From NCBI RefSeq assembly GCF_033115175.1, contig NC_084840.1, positions 76,275,179 through 76,339,178 on the forward strand: a stretch of 64,000 nucleotides of DNA, written 5' to 3'. Under the pieces are notes generated by a model that saw only the letters and a program-made list of their open reading frames with translations, did no database searches and was not told the DNA's origin. A program made the position numbers and the translations under genes. This DNA is from Lepus europaeus. Taxonomy: Eukaryota; Chordata; Mammalia; Lagomorpha; Leporidae. Positions 1 to 11,133 of this stretch are shown here, one piece after another; position 1 is the stretch's first letter, and every line of letters starts with the position of its first letter.

Positions 1-385
1 CAATCAAGTTCCCTGTAAATGGCTTGATTCAATAGCCTGACATTGCTAGCAGGTTTGTGCCCTGCATCCTAAGTGGCCGAGATGAAGAGTCTCCTGGTGT
101 CGTCTTAGTCCTGGATCAGCACTGAGCATTGTGGCCATGCAGCATGGAACCCGTGCACAGATCGACTGCTCCCTTTTCTTGGTCTCGCATCCTTTCCTTT
201 TCTCCCTACTGCCCGGCATCATTGCCTTTCAAATAGAGTAAAACATCTGACACGTGGAAGGAATTCAGAGCATCTCATGGAAATGTTTAGAGTTTTTCCA
301 AAGGAGGATGGGAGTTGCGGTTCAAGAAATATAGATGTTTCTGTGTATTTGAACTGGATTGCAAATGTTAAGAATATTACCAATA

Positions 386-748
386 TTTATTTGAAAGACT
401 GAGTTTTACACAGACACCATGCACACACACACACACACAGAGCGAGCCAACCAGCCAGGAAGACCAACAGGCAGAGGGAGGCAGACACAGAGAGTTCTTC
501 CTTCCCTAAATATCTGCCACAGCTGGAGCTGAGCCAATCCAAAGCCAGAAGCCAGGAGCTTCTTCTGGGTCTCCTATGCAAGTGATGGGTTCCAAGTGCT
601 TGAGCCATCCGATGCTGCTTTCACAGGCATGTGGGCAGGGAGCTGGATTGGAAGTGGAGCAGCTGGGATTCGAACCAGCACCTCTATGGGATGCTGGCGC
701 CATAGATAGCAAGTTGAGCTGGCACGCCACAATGCTGCCCACCCCCCT
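386..748 (-). repeat. CSINE (old, diverged)
   Basis: tRNA-derived lagomorph C-repeat SINE in reverse orientation. The left end is the tail, with a short CA run at about 421-440. The body carries the diagnostic blocks 'AAAGCCAGAAGCCAGGAGC' and 'GAGCTGGATTGGAAGTGG', and the tRNA-like head lies at the right near 700-745. Many substitutions relative to the young copies in this window indicate an older insertion. Confidence 0.85.
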
Positions 749-924
749 TCTGTTTGTGAGCATAGTAAAGGCACTTGCAAGGAATGCTCTCCAATTTTCT
801 CATTAGGAACTCCAATTTTAGCTCATTTACTCTTCTTTCTTCCCTCCATCCAGCTCTCACAGTTGTCCCCTCCTTTAAAATAGTTATCTCTGGGTCTGTG
901 CTCCGCTTTCTTCTCCTTAAGGAG

Positions 925-1125
925 GGTCTTTATGCATTACCTGCCCCTGCTCCTCCCTCCTTTATCAGCACTAGTATTGACAGTTACAACTTTTTTCATG
1001 GTCAGAAGTAAAGTCAAACCAGGCATTCCCTCTACTCTGTTCGTTTTGAAACTCTTATCCGAGGGCTATTCTTCCAAATGTCTCTGAAGGGAAAGCTTAG
1101 CCCACCGCTACTCAGAGTCTGGTTC
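925..1125. repeat. Unassigned interspersed repeat, copy 1
   Basis: This stretch is recognisably similar, by eye, to 2227-2460 in the same orientation. Shared blocks include 'CACTAGTATTGACAG' against 'CATTAGTATTGACTG', and 'CAAATGTCTCTGAAGGGAAAG' in near-identical form. I cannot name the family. It could be two remnants of an old transposon or an old local duplication. Confidence 0.55.
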
Positions 1126-1716
1126 GAATCCCCTCTGTTCTTTGGACCCATCACTGCCAGTGCCCACCATGGGAAGATACCAAATAAGAACTCAAATCTT
1201 TCTCAACTGTGTGGGAGACTGAGTTCTGGGGCCTGGTTTCAGTCTAGCTGAGCTCTGGCTGTCTGTGTCTCTGTATCACACTTTCTGCTTTTGAGATGGA
1301 ATGGAAACAATCAAAATTAAGAAGCCAAAGTATGTTCAAAACTGTTTTCAGAATCTTAAGGAAGTGATAGTGTCATATCATGTGAAAATTAATTTGCTGT
1401 GCTATCTGTATTATGAGTCAACCTTTCTTTATTCATAAGGACACAAATATACATAATATTTACTCGACAAAAGGGTAAACAGAGGAAAGAGCGAAGGAGC
1501 ACATTAATTTATGGTTCGAAAGGTTCTAGGTTCCATTTCAGGCAAAATAAATGGCTCTTTAACTTCTCTTCAGAGGTTAGGTCCACTATTTCAAACCCTT
1601 GAGTTATTTTCGCTTCCTTTCCTTAATTGTGAAATGTGTGGAAATCTATCGCACTGTATTGCAAGTAGTCTCCTCTGGAGTATTCCCACTCAAGTTTTCA
1701 AAATTAAAGGTATCCT
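1126..1716. other. No gene recognised
   Basis: Unassigned, moderately AT-rich sequence. The reading frames are short and start or stop within neighbouring repeats. I see no splice-site, RNA-gene or protein-family signal. Confidence 0.5.
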
Positions 1717-1990
1717 GGGGACTGCGTTGTGGCACAGTGGGTTAGACCACCACTTGATGTGCTGGTATCCCATAGTGGAATGGCCACTTGAGTCCCAGCG
1801 TCATGTCCATGTGCCTAGCGAGGTAGAAGATGATGGTCCAAGTGCTTATGCCCCTACATTGTGTGGGGAACCAAGATGAAGTTTCTGGCTTTAGCTTGGC
1901 CAACCCCTGACTTTGGCAGTCATCTGTGGGAGGAAATCAGTGAATTGAGAGTGAATTGCTTTCAATCTACTATCAACAAAATAAATGAAA
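1717..1990 (+). repeat. CSINE (old)
   Basis: Starts with the CSINE head 'GGGGACTGCGTTGTGGCACAG'-like block, continues through a degraded body ('GGTCCAAGTGCTTATGCCCCT') and ends in an AATAAATGAAAA-type tail. The copy is diverged and has internal deletions. Confidence 0.75.
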
Positions 1991-2226
1991 AACAGCTCAT
2001 TGATATTGTGGTATGAAATCAGTATATCTTTTTATTCTTCGAATTCTCTCAGAAATGCTAGTGACATGCCCTAGCAAAAGTACAGGCATGTTACATTGCT
2101 GTGTAGTGATGCACGTCCTTCCGTGCTCCAGCTTCATGCCTGCCTCTTTGTCCACTTTCCAGATTGCCTTGCTGCTTCTTGCAATATAAAATATGGAAAG
2201 AGAAAACAAAAACCAAAAGTGTTGTC

Positions 2227-2460
2227 ATTTTTTATGCATCATCTACCCCACCTCTTCCCTCCTTAATTAGCATTAGTATTGACTGCTACAATTTTTTTTC
2301 TTTATTTCATTGTCCTTTTCCCTAGTTAGGAACATGGTCAGAAATAAAGTGAAACATTTTAGCCCCTCTATTCTGTTTGTTTTAAAACTCTTATCTAATG
2401 GCTGTTCCTCTAAATGTCTCTAAAGGGAAAGGTTAATCCACTGCTACACAGAGTCTCATC
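2227..2460. repeat. Unassigned interspersed repeat, copy 2
   Basis: Diverged direct repeat of 925-1125. It contains roughly 25 extra bases around 2300-2330 that copy 1 lacks. Family unknown. Confidence 0.55.
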
Positions 2461-3449
2461 AGCATTGGCTCCTGTGGAAAACTTGCTAGAATTACAATAG
2501 TCAGCATCTAATATATTGGAATGCAATTTCAGTGAGGGTCTCTGTTATTCTTGATGTTTGAGAAGCTCCCGTCTTTTTACTGAGTTTGCTTCCATATTTC
2601 TATTCCTTAAAGTTGCAATTTTGGATTCTGGCCCCATGTTCCTCCTGGTAATATCCCCAGAATTGAATCAGCATCAGAAGCCTTTTGGGAAGTACAAAGA
2701 CATCAAAAACATGAGAGGCAGAAAGAGAGAGGGAAAGAGGGACAACATTCATACATTCACTGGTTTATTCTATAATACCACCAATCACCAGGCATGGGCT
2801 ATAAAATACTAATAGACAGAAATTCAATCCTAGTCTCTGATGCAATTCAGTGAGCACAAATATATGAGCTTTCAGTTATTGCCTATCAAGATATATATTA
2901 GCTAGAAAACGGAATAGGGCATGGAGCCAATATACAAGCCCAGACAATGTGATGTGAGTGCTTGGCATCCCAAATGAGCTCTTAAATAGTATGTGAAATG
3001 CTCGTTCCCTAAATATTACCTAAAGATATTAAGCCCAGATCACTGTTTGAGGAAAGGGCTAGCCTTGACAATTCCAATATAATAATGGGTTGATGACCCA
3101 AGCACTATCTTCTCAAACTGAAGATGTGGACAGTCCAAATTTCTTTTTTCCTAGTTGCATTAGTGGTACAATGGCATCCATAACCTCTTTTGAATGAAAT
3201 AATTGGAATAATTCTTACCTACTTAGATATACTTATTTTTAAACCCAAATTCTTGATTACCTACACCTTTGTTTTGCCACCACATGAAATTGATCTTATG
3301 AAAGAAACAAAGACAATCAGTAGAATTGTAAAATACAACAGTAAACAACTTAACACACAATTAAGTGTGTGAGCCAAAAGGATGAAAACATGGGACTAAT
3401 ATCCTTACAGGCACACACAGGAGAATTTAAGGATACCATCCTTTATTGT
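2461..3449. other. No gene recognised; possible CSINE scrap at about 2710-2800
   Basis: AT-rich sequence without a recognisable gene. Around 2710-2800 a purine-rich 'GAGAGGCAGAAAGAGAGAGG' block followed by 'CATTCACTGG' resembles the tail-proximal part of a reverse-oriented CSINE. It is too short and diverged to be sure. Confidence 0.4.
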
Positions 3450-3722
3450 TGGTTGGCCAAGTGCTCAAGTGGTGGGTTATGTTCAACTCTAGGCTTCAGC
3501 TGGTAATGCCAGCTTCCTCTACTGCACATCAAGGCAGGCAGGCAATGATGACTCCAGTAGCTATGGCCTGGCCATTCACTGGGAGACCTGAACTGAGATC
3601 AAGTACCTGGCTCCCAAGAGTTACAATGTCTAGGGGTGGAGCCACCTATGGCAGTTCTCCTTGTCTGAACTGGCACATGTGTTTCTGTCCACTTTTGTAT
3701 CTTTCAAATGTTTTTAAGGTAG
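3450..3722 (+). repeat. CSINE (old, diverged)
   Basis: The CSINE body is visible as 'GGGAGACCTGAACTGAGATC', 'TACCTGGCTCCC' and a terminal 'ATCTTTCAAATG'. The head is eroded. A CA-rich microsatellite follows at 3783-3828. Confidence 0.6.
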
Positions 3723-3782
3723 AAGAAGAGAGAAGCATTCCTTGGATATTTCAACATTACTTAACACCTATACTTTAAAACC

Positions 3783-3828
3783 ACATACACATGGTGCGCA
3801 CATGCACACACACATACACACACACACG
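3783..3828. repeat. CA-rich microsatellite
   Basis: Interrupted (CA)n run with CATACA and CATGCA variants. Confidence 0.8.
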
Positions 3829-4077
3829 GCAATACCAGAGAATCCATATATACAGAAGGCAGATTTTGTCCTATGCTCAGGTGCAGGTAGATATATAGGA
3901 ACTGAATGAGAAACAGAAAAGTATCATTCAATACCTCTGACCCTGAAATGAACAAAATACAATAAGGGCAGGCATGAAAGAAGAATTAGTTCAACTTAGA
4001 GGCTGCGGGATGGCCACAAAGAAAAGGCCACACCATGAAAAATCAAGTGCAGAGAGAAAGCATAAAAACATTTCTTG

Positions 4078-4327
4078 GGGCCAGCGCTGTGGCTCACTTG
4101 GCTAATCCACTGCCTGTGGTGCCAGCATCCCAGGTTCTAGTCCCGGTTGCTCCTCTTCCAGTCCAGCTCTCCACTGTGGCCCGGGAGGGCAGTGGAGGAT
4201 GGCATAGGTAACTGGGCGCCGCACCAGCATGGGAGACCAGGAGGAAGTACCTGGCTCCTGGCTTCAGATTGGCACAGTGCCAGCCGTAGCGGCTATTTGG
4301 GGGGTGAACCAATGGAAGGAAGACCTT

Positions 4328-4361
<34 letters not shown>

Positions 4362-4395
4362 ACTCTACCTGTCAAATAAGTAAAAAAAAAAAAAC
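4078..4395 (+). repeat. CSINE, intermediate age
   Basis: Nearly complete C-repeat. It has the tRNA-like head with an A-box-like 'TGGCTCACTTGG' and a B-box-like 'GGTTCTAGTCC', the body, a (CT)n block at 4329-4353, 'CTACCTGTCAAATAAG' and an A-rich tail. The left flank 4068-4077 (ACATTTCTTG) recurs at 4500-4509, about 105 bp beyond the tail, so the inserted unit appears to run to about 4499. Confidence 0.9.
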
Positions 4396-4499
4396 ACATA
4401 AAAAACAAAACACATTTTTTTCAGTTTTGTCTTTGCTTTTCCAATGTTTCTAATCACTAATGTCTCAATAAATTTCTTCTTAAGTTTAAAAAAAAAAAC
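4396..4499 (+). other. Putative 3' transduction attached to the CSINE
   Basis: Non-SINE sequence between the CSINE A tail and a second poly(A) run at 4488-4498. It contains AATAAA at about 4468 upstream of that run and is bounded by the right-hand copy of the putative target-site duplication (ACATTTCTTG, 4500-4509). This is what a read-through transcript reinserted by L1 machinery would leave. A short direct repeat of 10 bp could also arise by chance. Confidence 0.45.
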
Positions 4500-4509
4500 A
4501 CATTTCTTG

Positions 4510-5639
4510 ACAGGGCATTAACAGCCAAAGTGAGAGTTGGGAAGCCACATAACGAAGGAGGTGCACCAATGTAATAAGGTTAAATTGGAACACACTTCTA
4601 AGGAACTGGATAAAAGTTGCATGGTAGATTCAGAACAAAAGTCCAAAGATACGTCATGCTACTGTGTGAATTGTCTCCATTCTGAATTGGCCATCCACTC
4701 ACTAAGCAGTTTATTTGCATAATCTCGACATTGCTTTAGAAACGCCAATCTGCCCTCAAGGGAAAGACACAGGACAGAGCATGCTTTATAAGATGAGTAT
4801 CCTTACGTGGTCGAGTATAAACAAAGAAAAATGAGCATGTGATAGGTTTATATAAATGGACGACCAAACCCTATTTACAAATTTCTTTGCCTCTATTGAA
4901 AGGATAGTGATTAGATATATGTTACAACAGATGCTAAAAGCATTATAAATTTTGAATCTAGCTTAACTTAAATGTTTGAAACATCAATTAGGCTCTATAG
5001 TATCCAAAAGTCTAGTCGAAATAATTTCACTGGCATTGTCTACGTTATGAAGTAAAGCCAAACAGTATTAAGCCAGAAATTGAAATTCCAGTATTGACAT
5101 AGCTGTATCTGGAAATTTTCTCTTCCATCACATCCTTTTTGTTCATTCCTGGGTGTGTGTTCGTCATCATTTATTGGACTTGTGACTTTTCATGTACAAC
5201 ATCTATGCTTCTACAGGTAATACTACTGATAAAACGAAATTTCCTCTTCAATGAAGTCCACTGTGAATATCTTCCCTTTATATTGTCTGTAGAATAAAAA
5301 TATTGTGTTTTATTATGTGAGACACAGGCTTCAAGTCTGTTGTGTGGGTAAGCTTACAAACAAAAGGCCTTAGGGGTCATTATATTAAGGTGGACGCTGC
5401 ATTTCTGATCCGAGTAATGCCATGTTTGCTAGCATTTTCTGTCATTTGCATTGCTAATTCCAGTACTCTTAAAAGACCTCATTATTTAATTAAATACAGT
5501 GCATCTATATAGATATTAGAGTAAGATGAATGCAACACTTTTACGAAGTTAGGTACAAAACAACATTCGTTTTTATGAATTGAGCATTTAAGGATGATCT
5601 TTCATGGAGAGTTTATTTCACATTTTTAAAGAGTTTTTT
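4510..5639. other. No gene recognised
   Basis: AT-rich, apparently unique sequence with no coding, RNA-gene or repeat signature I can name. Confidence 0.5.
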
Positions 5640-5936
5640 TTAAATTTATTTGACAGAGTTAGATGCTCTCTCTCATCTGGTTCTTCTCTTTATCAGTCGG
5701 TTCACTCTCCAAATGACTGCAACAGTCAGAGCTGGTCCAAGCTGAAGCCATGTGCCTGAAATTTCATCTGGGTCTCACACAGGGGGCAGGATTCCAAGCA
5801 GCTGGACATCATACATTGCTATTCGGTCACGTGAACTGGAAGCTGGATCAGAAGCATCGAGTAGCCATGCACTCTCATACATGATGCCAGCATCCCAAGT
5901 GGCAGCTTAAGCCACTGTACCACAATGCTTCTAGCT
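5640..5936 (-). repeat. CSINE (old)
   Basis: Reverse-oriented copy. The tail side reads 'TTTAAATTTATTTGACAGAG', the body contains 'GGTTCACTCTCCAAATG', and the head near 5880-5930 contains 'GATGCCAGCATCCCAAGTGG'. Strongly diverged. Confidence 0.8.
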
Positions 5937-6509
5937 TTGCAATCTGAAAATGTCTTTATTCCCTTGCTTCAAGAAGTTATACAAAATCGTGTCTATGTAA
6001 CAATATGTAGTAAGCGTTCAATATGTATATCTAATTAGTAAAGAGAAATAGCAACATAATTCATTAACATCATTTTATATTTAAATATTAGTTTTGTTTA
6101 TTTCATTAATTTCAATAACTGCTGAAGTACAATGACTTCTTGGTGTGAGGATATTATGTATTTTTAACCATATTACTCCCTGTTAGAGGAAGAGCAAAGC
6201 CTGTTATGAATTGAATTCTAGGCTTCATTTCTGTGGTGTGGACAAGCCTCTAGTCCCAAAGATTTTCCAGACCCCTCCAGAGACTTAAAGGTCTACTTAG
6301 TCATTCAAGTTGAACCATTTTCACTATTATTCTTTGGCAGTTGCATTGCTCAATGTCTACCAATGGAAGTGTATTCATTGAATTAAATACACTATGTGTT
6401 ACAGTCAGTGAAACTTTATTTTTGAAACAATTCATAGACAATAACATTCATTTTATTATCAACTCAGCATTTATTATATAGTATTTCACTGAGGGCTTAA
6501 TTCAGATTT
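5937..6509. other. No gene recognised
   Basis: AT-rich sequence with no supported gene or repeat. Confidence 0.5.
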
Positions 6510-6831
6510 CAAAAATTTATTTTATGTAGCAGTCAGGCAGAATTGCAGAAATAGAAGAACTGATTTAGGAAAGAGCTTTTGATGGCTGGTTCAGTTCTCA
6601 CATGGCAGCATCAGGTAAGACTGGGCCAGGTTGAAGGGAAGCAGCCTGATTTTCCATCTGGGTCTCAATCGGTGGCTCCAGGAACCTCAGAGCATGCTAC
6701 ACATCCACAGCTTCCTATACGCTTAAACAGGAGGTTGGATCAGTACCCAGGATGTGCTCCACATCCTCTTAAGAGAGATGTAGGCATGCCAAGTGACAGC
6801 TCAACTCATTGTAGCATGATGCCTAGGCCTA
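6510..6831 (-). repeat. CSINE (old)
   Basis: Reverse-oriented, heavily diverged C-repeat. Visible blocks are 'GGTTCAGTTCTCACATGGC', 'TCCATCTGGGTCTC' and, at the head, 'GCATGCCAAGTGACAGCTC'. Confidence 0.7.
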
Positions 6832-7024
6832 CTTTAGATAGCTTAAAGATGCTAGTTCCACAGTATGGAAGAAAAAAATATAAACAACATGCTTTTAGAT
6901 ATTTTTGTTTTCAGTGTTTTTTCTGGTCTGTTTAATTTTTTCATCCTGTCTATAGTTTTCTTCCCTCATAAAGTGCTGAACTCTTTACCAAGAATACTGT
7001 TAAGCTTCTGAGTATAAAGTTAAA

Positions 7025-7165
7025 TAAAAATGGATCTTGGTAAAAAATAAAGACTGGGAATAGGGAGGGAAGAAGAAGTGGTGTAAGAATGTGGGTAGGC
7101 TGATAGGTATGGAGGGAAGAATGAGTATGTTACTAAAGTTGTATTTATGAAATGGATGCAAATAA
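7025..7165 (+). mobile_element. Old L1 3'-end fragment
   Basis: The G-rich stretch 'GGGAATAGGGAGGGAAGAAG', then 'GTTGTATTTATGAAATGGATG' and an AATAAAAACA tail, resembles the terminal 3' UTR of an older rabbit L1 subfamily. There is no coding part. Confidence 0.5.
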
Positions 7166-8198
7166 AAACAAATTTCAAAAGAAACCAAAGAACAACAAAG
7201 AAAAACATAGAAATCATAGGTCAAAAACATTTTGATTTCAATTTTTATTATCTAAAGAAAAATGAATTGAATGCTACAAAACTTTCCTGTATCATATTCT
7301 ATTTCAAAGGAGTTCAGTAACACAGATTTGGTGCCAACAGAATGAATTCTCTAATATCTACTGTTTTGCAAAGTCAAGGATTGATGTATCATATTAGTCT
7401 GCTCAAGGTATTTAGGAAACATTTACTGCACAAATCATTTGATATCTGTTGAACAAAGAATACTTTGATTTTAAATGGATCCCATTTAGTAACTAATATC
7501 CACTTACACTGATAAGCATTGGTTGGGAATTCTGAAGAGGGGACTAAAATGAATCAAGTGGCGACACATAAAAAGATGCAGAACTTGTCATAATTTTTGT
7601 TCTCAATAAGTGACTCTCCGTGCTGAATGGGGTATACATCACCATTCAAGTTCTAGAGAAACATTGTGCATAATGACTCTCAAAAATACAGCTCTTACCT
7701 TCTCCTGGTTGGATTCTATAAGCCCTCTGTTGTTCTGCATCTCCCAAAGTATTATGAGTTTTCGGCTGAGGACTCTGTGGCATCTGTGACCGTTCAGGGA
7801 AACCATGAGTTGCACAAAGACTTCCCAGATGTAATCTAGGAAATGGTCTGAGTTTCACATTTGAATGGAATGAGTCATAAATAAGTGAATCATTTGTTGA
7901 AAGCTGAATCAGAAACCCTAAAACATAGGAAAAGCTTGAGCCCCTACATGCTGTTGATAAAGAATTTCACCCCAGGAAAACTGGTTGAAGATAATGGCTA
8001 GACTCTAATTAACAGCTTCCTGTTCTGGATGCAGAAGAAAGAGTATGAATAGCTGAAATTTTTTATAACCCTATTGCAAGTGTTGCCGAAAAGGAACTGA
8101 ATGTTTTAATAATACAGGGAAAAATCACCAAATGAAAATTTCCAAGTCTACGCAGGGAATCAATGGCATAGTTTATTTTGACCGATGAGAACATACAG
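7166..8198. other. No gene recognised
   Basis: Unassigned sequence up to the L1 fragment that begins near 8199. The last 100 bases (8100-8198) may be badly degraded L1 but I cannot show it. Confidence 0.45.
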
Positions 8199-9785
8199 AA
8201 TATAGTTGATTGGCATGATGTTTTCCAGATTCCTCCATTTTGTTGCAAATGGCCAGATTTCACTGTTTCCACTGCTGTATTGTATTCTATAGAGTACATA
8301 TCTATCCCATAATTTCTTTATCCAGTCTTCCATTGATAGGCGTTTAGGTTGATTCCATGTCTTAGCTATTGTTAATTGAGCTGCAATAAACACTGAGGTG
8401 CAGACAGCTTTTTTGTTTGCCAATTTAATTTCCTTTGGGTAAATTCCAAGCAATGGGATGGCTGGGTTGTATGCTAGGGTTATATTCAGGTTTCTGAGGA
8501 ATCTCCAGACTGATTTCCATAGTGGCTTTACCAGTTTGCTTTCCCACCAACAGTGGATTAGTATGCCTTTTCCCCAACATCCTTGCCAGCATCTGTTGTT
8601 GGTAGATTTCTGTATGTAATCCATTCTAACTGGGTGAAGTGAAACCTCATTGTGGTTTTGATTTGCATTTCCCTGATGGCAGTTATCCTGAACATTTTCT
8701 CATGTTGGCCATTTTCTCTGTTGGCTATTTGGATTTCCTCTTTTGAAAAATGTCTATTGAGGTCCTTGGCCCATCTCTTGATTGGGTTGTTTGTTTCATT
8801 GTTGTGGAGTTTCTTGATCTCTTCATAGAATCTGATTATTCATTCATCCTTTATCTGTTGCATAGTTTGTAAATATTTTTTCCCATTCTGTCGGTTGCCT
8901 CTTCACTTTCCTGACTGTTTCTTTTGAAGTACAGAAACTTCTCAATTTGATGCAATCCCAATAGTTAATTTTGGCTTTGACTGCCTGTGCTTCTGGGGTC
9001 TTTTCCAAGAAGTCTTTACCTGTGCCTATATCTTTCAGGGTTTCTCCAATGTTCTCTAATAATTTGATGGTGTCAGGTTGTAGATTTAGATCTTTAATCC
9101 ATGTTTAGTGGATTTTTGTGTAAGGTTTAAGGTAGGGGTCTTGCTTCATGCTTTTGCACATGGACATCCAGTTTTCCCAGCACCTTTTGTTGATTAGACT
9201 GTCCTTGCTCCAGGAATTGAGATTAGATCCTTGATCAAATATAAGTTGGCTGTAGATGTTTGGGTTGATTTCTGGTGTTTCTATTCTGTTCCATTGGTCT
9301 ATCCATCTGTTTCTGTACCAGTACCATGCTGTTTTGATAACTACTGCCCTGTAGTATGTCCTGAAATCTGGTATTGTGATGCCTCCGGCTTTGTTTTTGT
9401 TGTACAAGATTGCTTTAGCTATTTGAGGTCTCCTGTGTCTCCATATGAATTTCAGCATCATGTTTTCTATATCTGAGAAGAATGTCTTTGGTATTTTGAT
9501 TGGTATTTCATTGAATCTATAAATTGCTTTTGGGAGAATGGACATTTTGATGATATTGGTTCTTCCAATCCTTGAACATGGAATATTTTTCCATGTTTTG
9601 GTATCCTCTTCTATTTCTTTCTTCATTTTTTAATTCTCATCATAGAGATCTTTGACGTCTTGGTTAAGATTATTTCGAGGTATTTGATTGTTTTTGTAGC
9701 TATTGTGAATGGGATTGATCATAGCAGTTCTTCCTCAGCCGTGGCATTGCCTGTGTATACAAAGGCTGTTGATTTTTGTGCATTG
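8199..9785 (-). pseudogene. L1 ORF2 fragment (end of RT to C-terminus), rabbit type
   Basis: Reverse-strand remnant of L1 ORF2. It runs from the 'QKSTAFVYT'-type segment just after the FADD region (right end, about 9780) down to near the ORF2 C-terminus ('WNQPKRLS', 'IKKLWDRY', 'WRNLENIM'), where it degrades. Blocks such as '[21 protein letters not shown]' survive in separate frames at 9105-9626 and 8160-8624. Stops and frameshifts make it inactive. No 3' UTR or poly(A) is visible at the left end, so the 3' terminus is lost. It abuts an opposite-strand L1 5' part at 9786. Confidence 0.9.
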
Positions 9786-10042
9786 ATGCAGAATTACTTC
9801 CCTTCTGAATTAAAAAAGAGAGAAAGAGACAGAGCAAGAGAGAGAGAGAGAAGATTTACCACTCCTAACCTGGGTGAGTCACCTTTGGCACACCCTTAAC
9901 ACTGAAGAACCAAACAGAGCTCTCAGGCCACACCCACCACAAGCCTCTAAGGCTCCATCGAAAGCAGACAGTCCACTTAATCTAGAGTCATAGTATAATG
10001 AGAAAAACCACTACAGCGAAGAAACCAAAGAATATCTCCACA

Positions 10043-11065
10043 ATGCCAAGCAACAAATGAAGAAACCAAGGAAACAAGAACAAGGAAGAATTATGATGCC
10101 CCAAATGAACAAGACACCCCAATTCAAGATTATGAAGATGATGAGACAGAAGAAATGTAAGAAACAGATCTCAAAAAGTTGATAAGAACATTAAGAAGTT
10201 CTCAAAAACAAATTCTTGAACTACATAAATCCTTAATGGACAAGATAGAAAATCTCTCTCATGAAAATGAAATATTAAGGAGGAATCAAAGTGAAATGAA
10301 ACTACTAGTAGAACAAGAAACTGTGATAGTGACGAGAAATCATAATGAAATGAAGAATTCAATAGATCAAATGACAAACACATTAGAGAGCCTAAAAAAC
10401 AGAATGAGTGAAGCAGAAGAGAGAATATCGGACTTAGAAGACAGAGAACAGGAAAGTATACAGTCAAACCAAAGAAAAGAAGAGGAAATTAGGAATCTAA
10501 AAATATTCTCAGGAATCTACAAGATATTATTAAAATCCAAACATTTGGGTTCTAGGAGTTCCTGAAGGCATGGAGAGAGAAAGGATTAGAAGGCCTTTTT
10601 AATGAGATACTAGTAGAAAACTTCCTGGGTTTGGAGAAGGACAGAGACATCCTAGTACAGGAAGCTCATAGAACCCCTAATAAACATGACCAAAAGAGAT
10701 CCTCACCACGACACATTATAGTTAAACTCACCACAGTGAAACACAAAGAAAAGATTCTAAAATGTGCAAGAGAGAAACGTCAGATTACTCTCAGAGGATC
10801 TCCAATTAGACTCACAGCTGACTTCCCATCAGAAACCCTATAGGCTAGGAGGGAATGGCGAGATATAGCCCAGGTACTAAGAGAAAAAAACTGCCAGCCC
10901 AGAATATTATATCCTGTGAAGCTCTCATTTGTGAATGAAGGTGAAATGAAGACCTTTCGTAGCAAACAGAAATTGAAAGAATTTGTTGCCACTCGTCCTG
11001 CCCTGCAAAAGATGTGCTACACACAGAAACACAGAAACAACGCCATCAATATCAAGGAAGTTAAA
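10043..11065 (+). pseudogene. L1 ORF1p pseudogene
   Basis: ORF1 of L1 encodes an RNA-binding chaperone with a coiled coil, an RRM and a C-terminal domain. Here the ATG at 10043 is followed by a stop at the sixth codon (TGA). The coiled-coil segment (10179-10500, with 'LESLKNRMSEAEERISDLED') and the RRM and C-terminal segments (10631-10843 and 10916-11060) remain readable in separate frames. Frameshifts near 10535 and a TAG near 10841 break it further. Not functional. Confidence 0.9.
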
Positions 11066-11133
11066 GGAAGAAAACCTCCCAGGAAAAGATCACAGGAAGC
11101 TCAAAGCATATACTAGAAAATATCTTTGGGAAA

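Noticed and set aside
4078-4160. tRNA-like sequences at the heads of the CSINEs
   Set aside because: A- and B-box-like motifs are present, but they are SINE promoters derived from a tRNA; no stand-alone tRNA gene structure follows.
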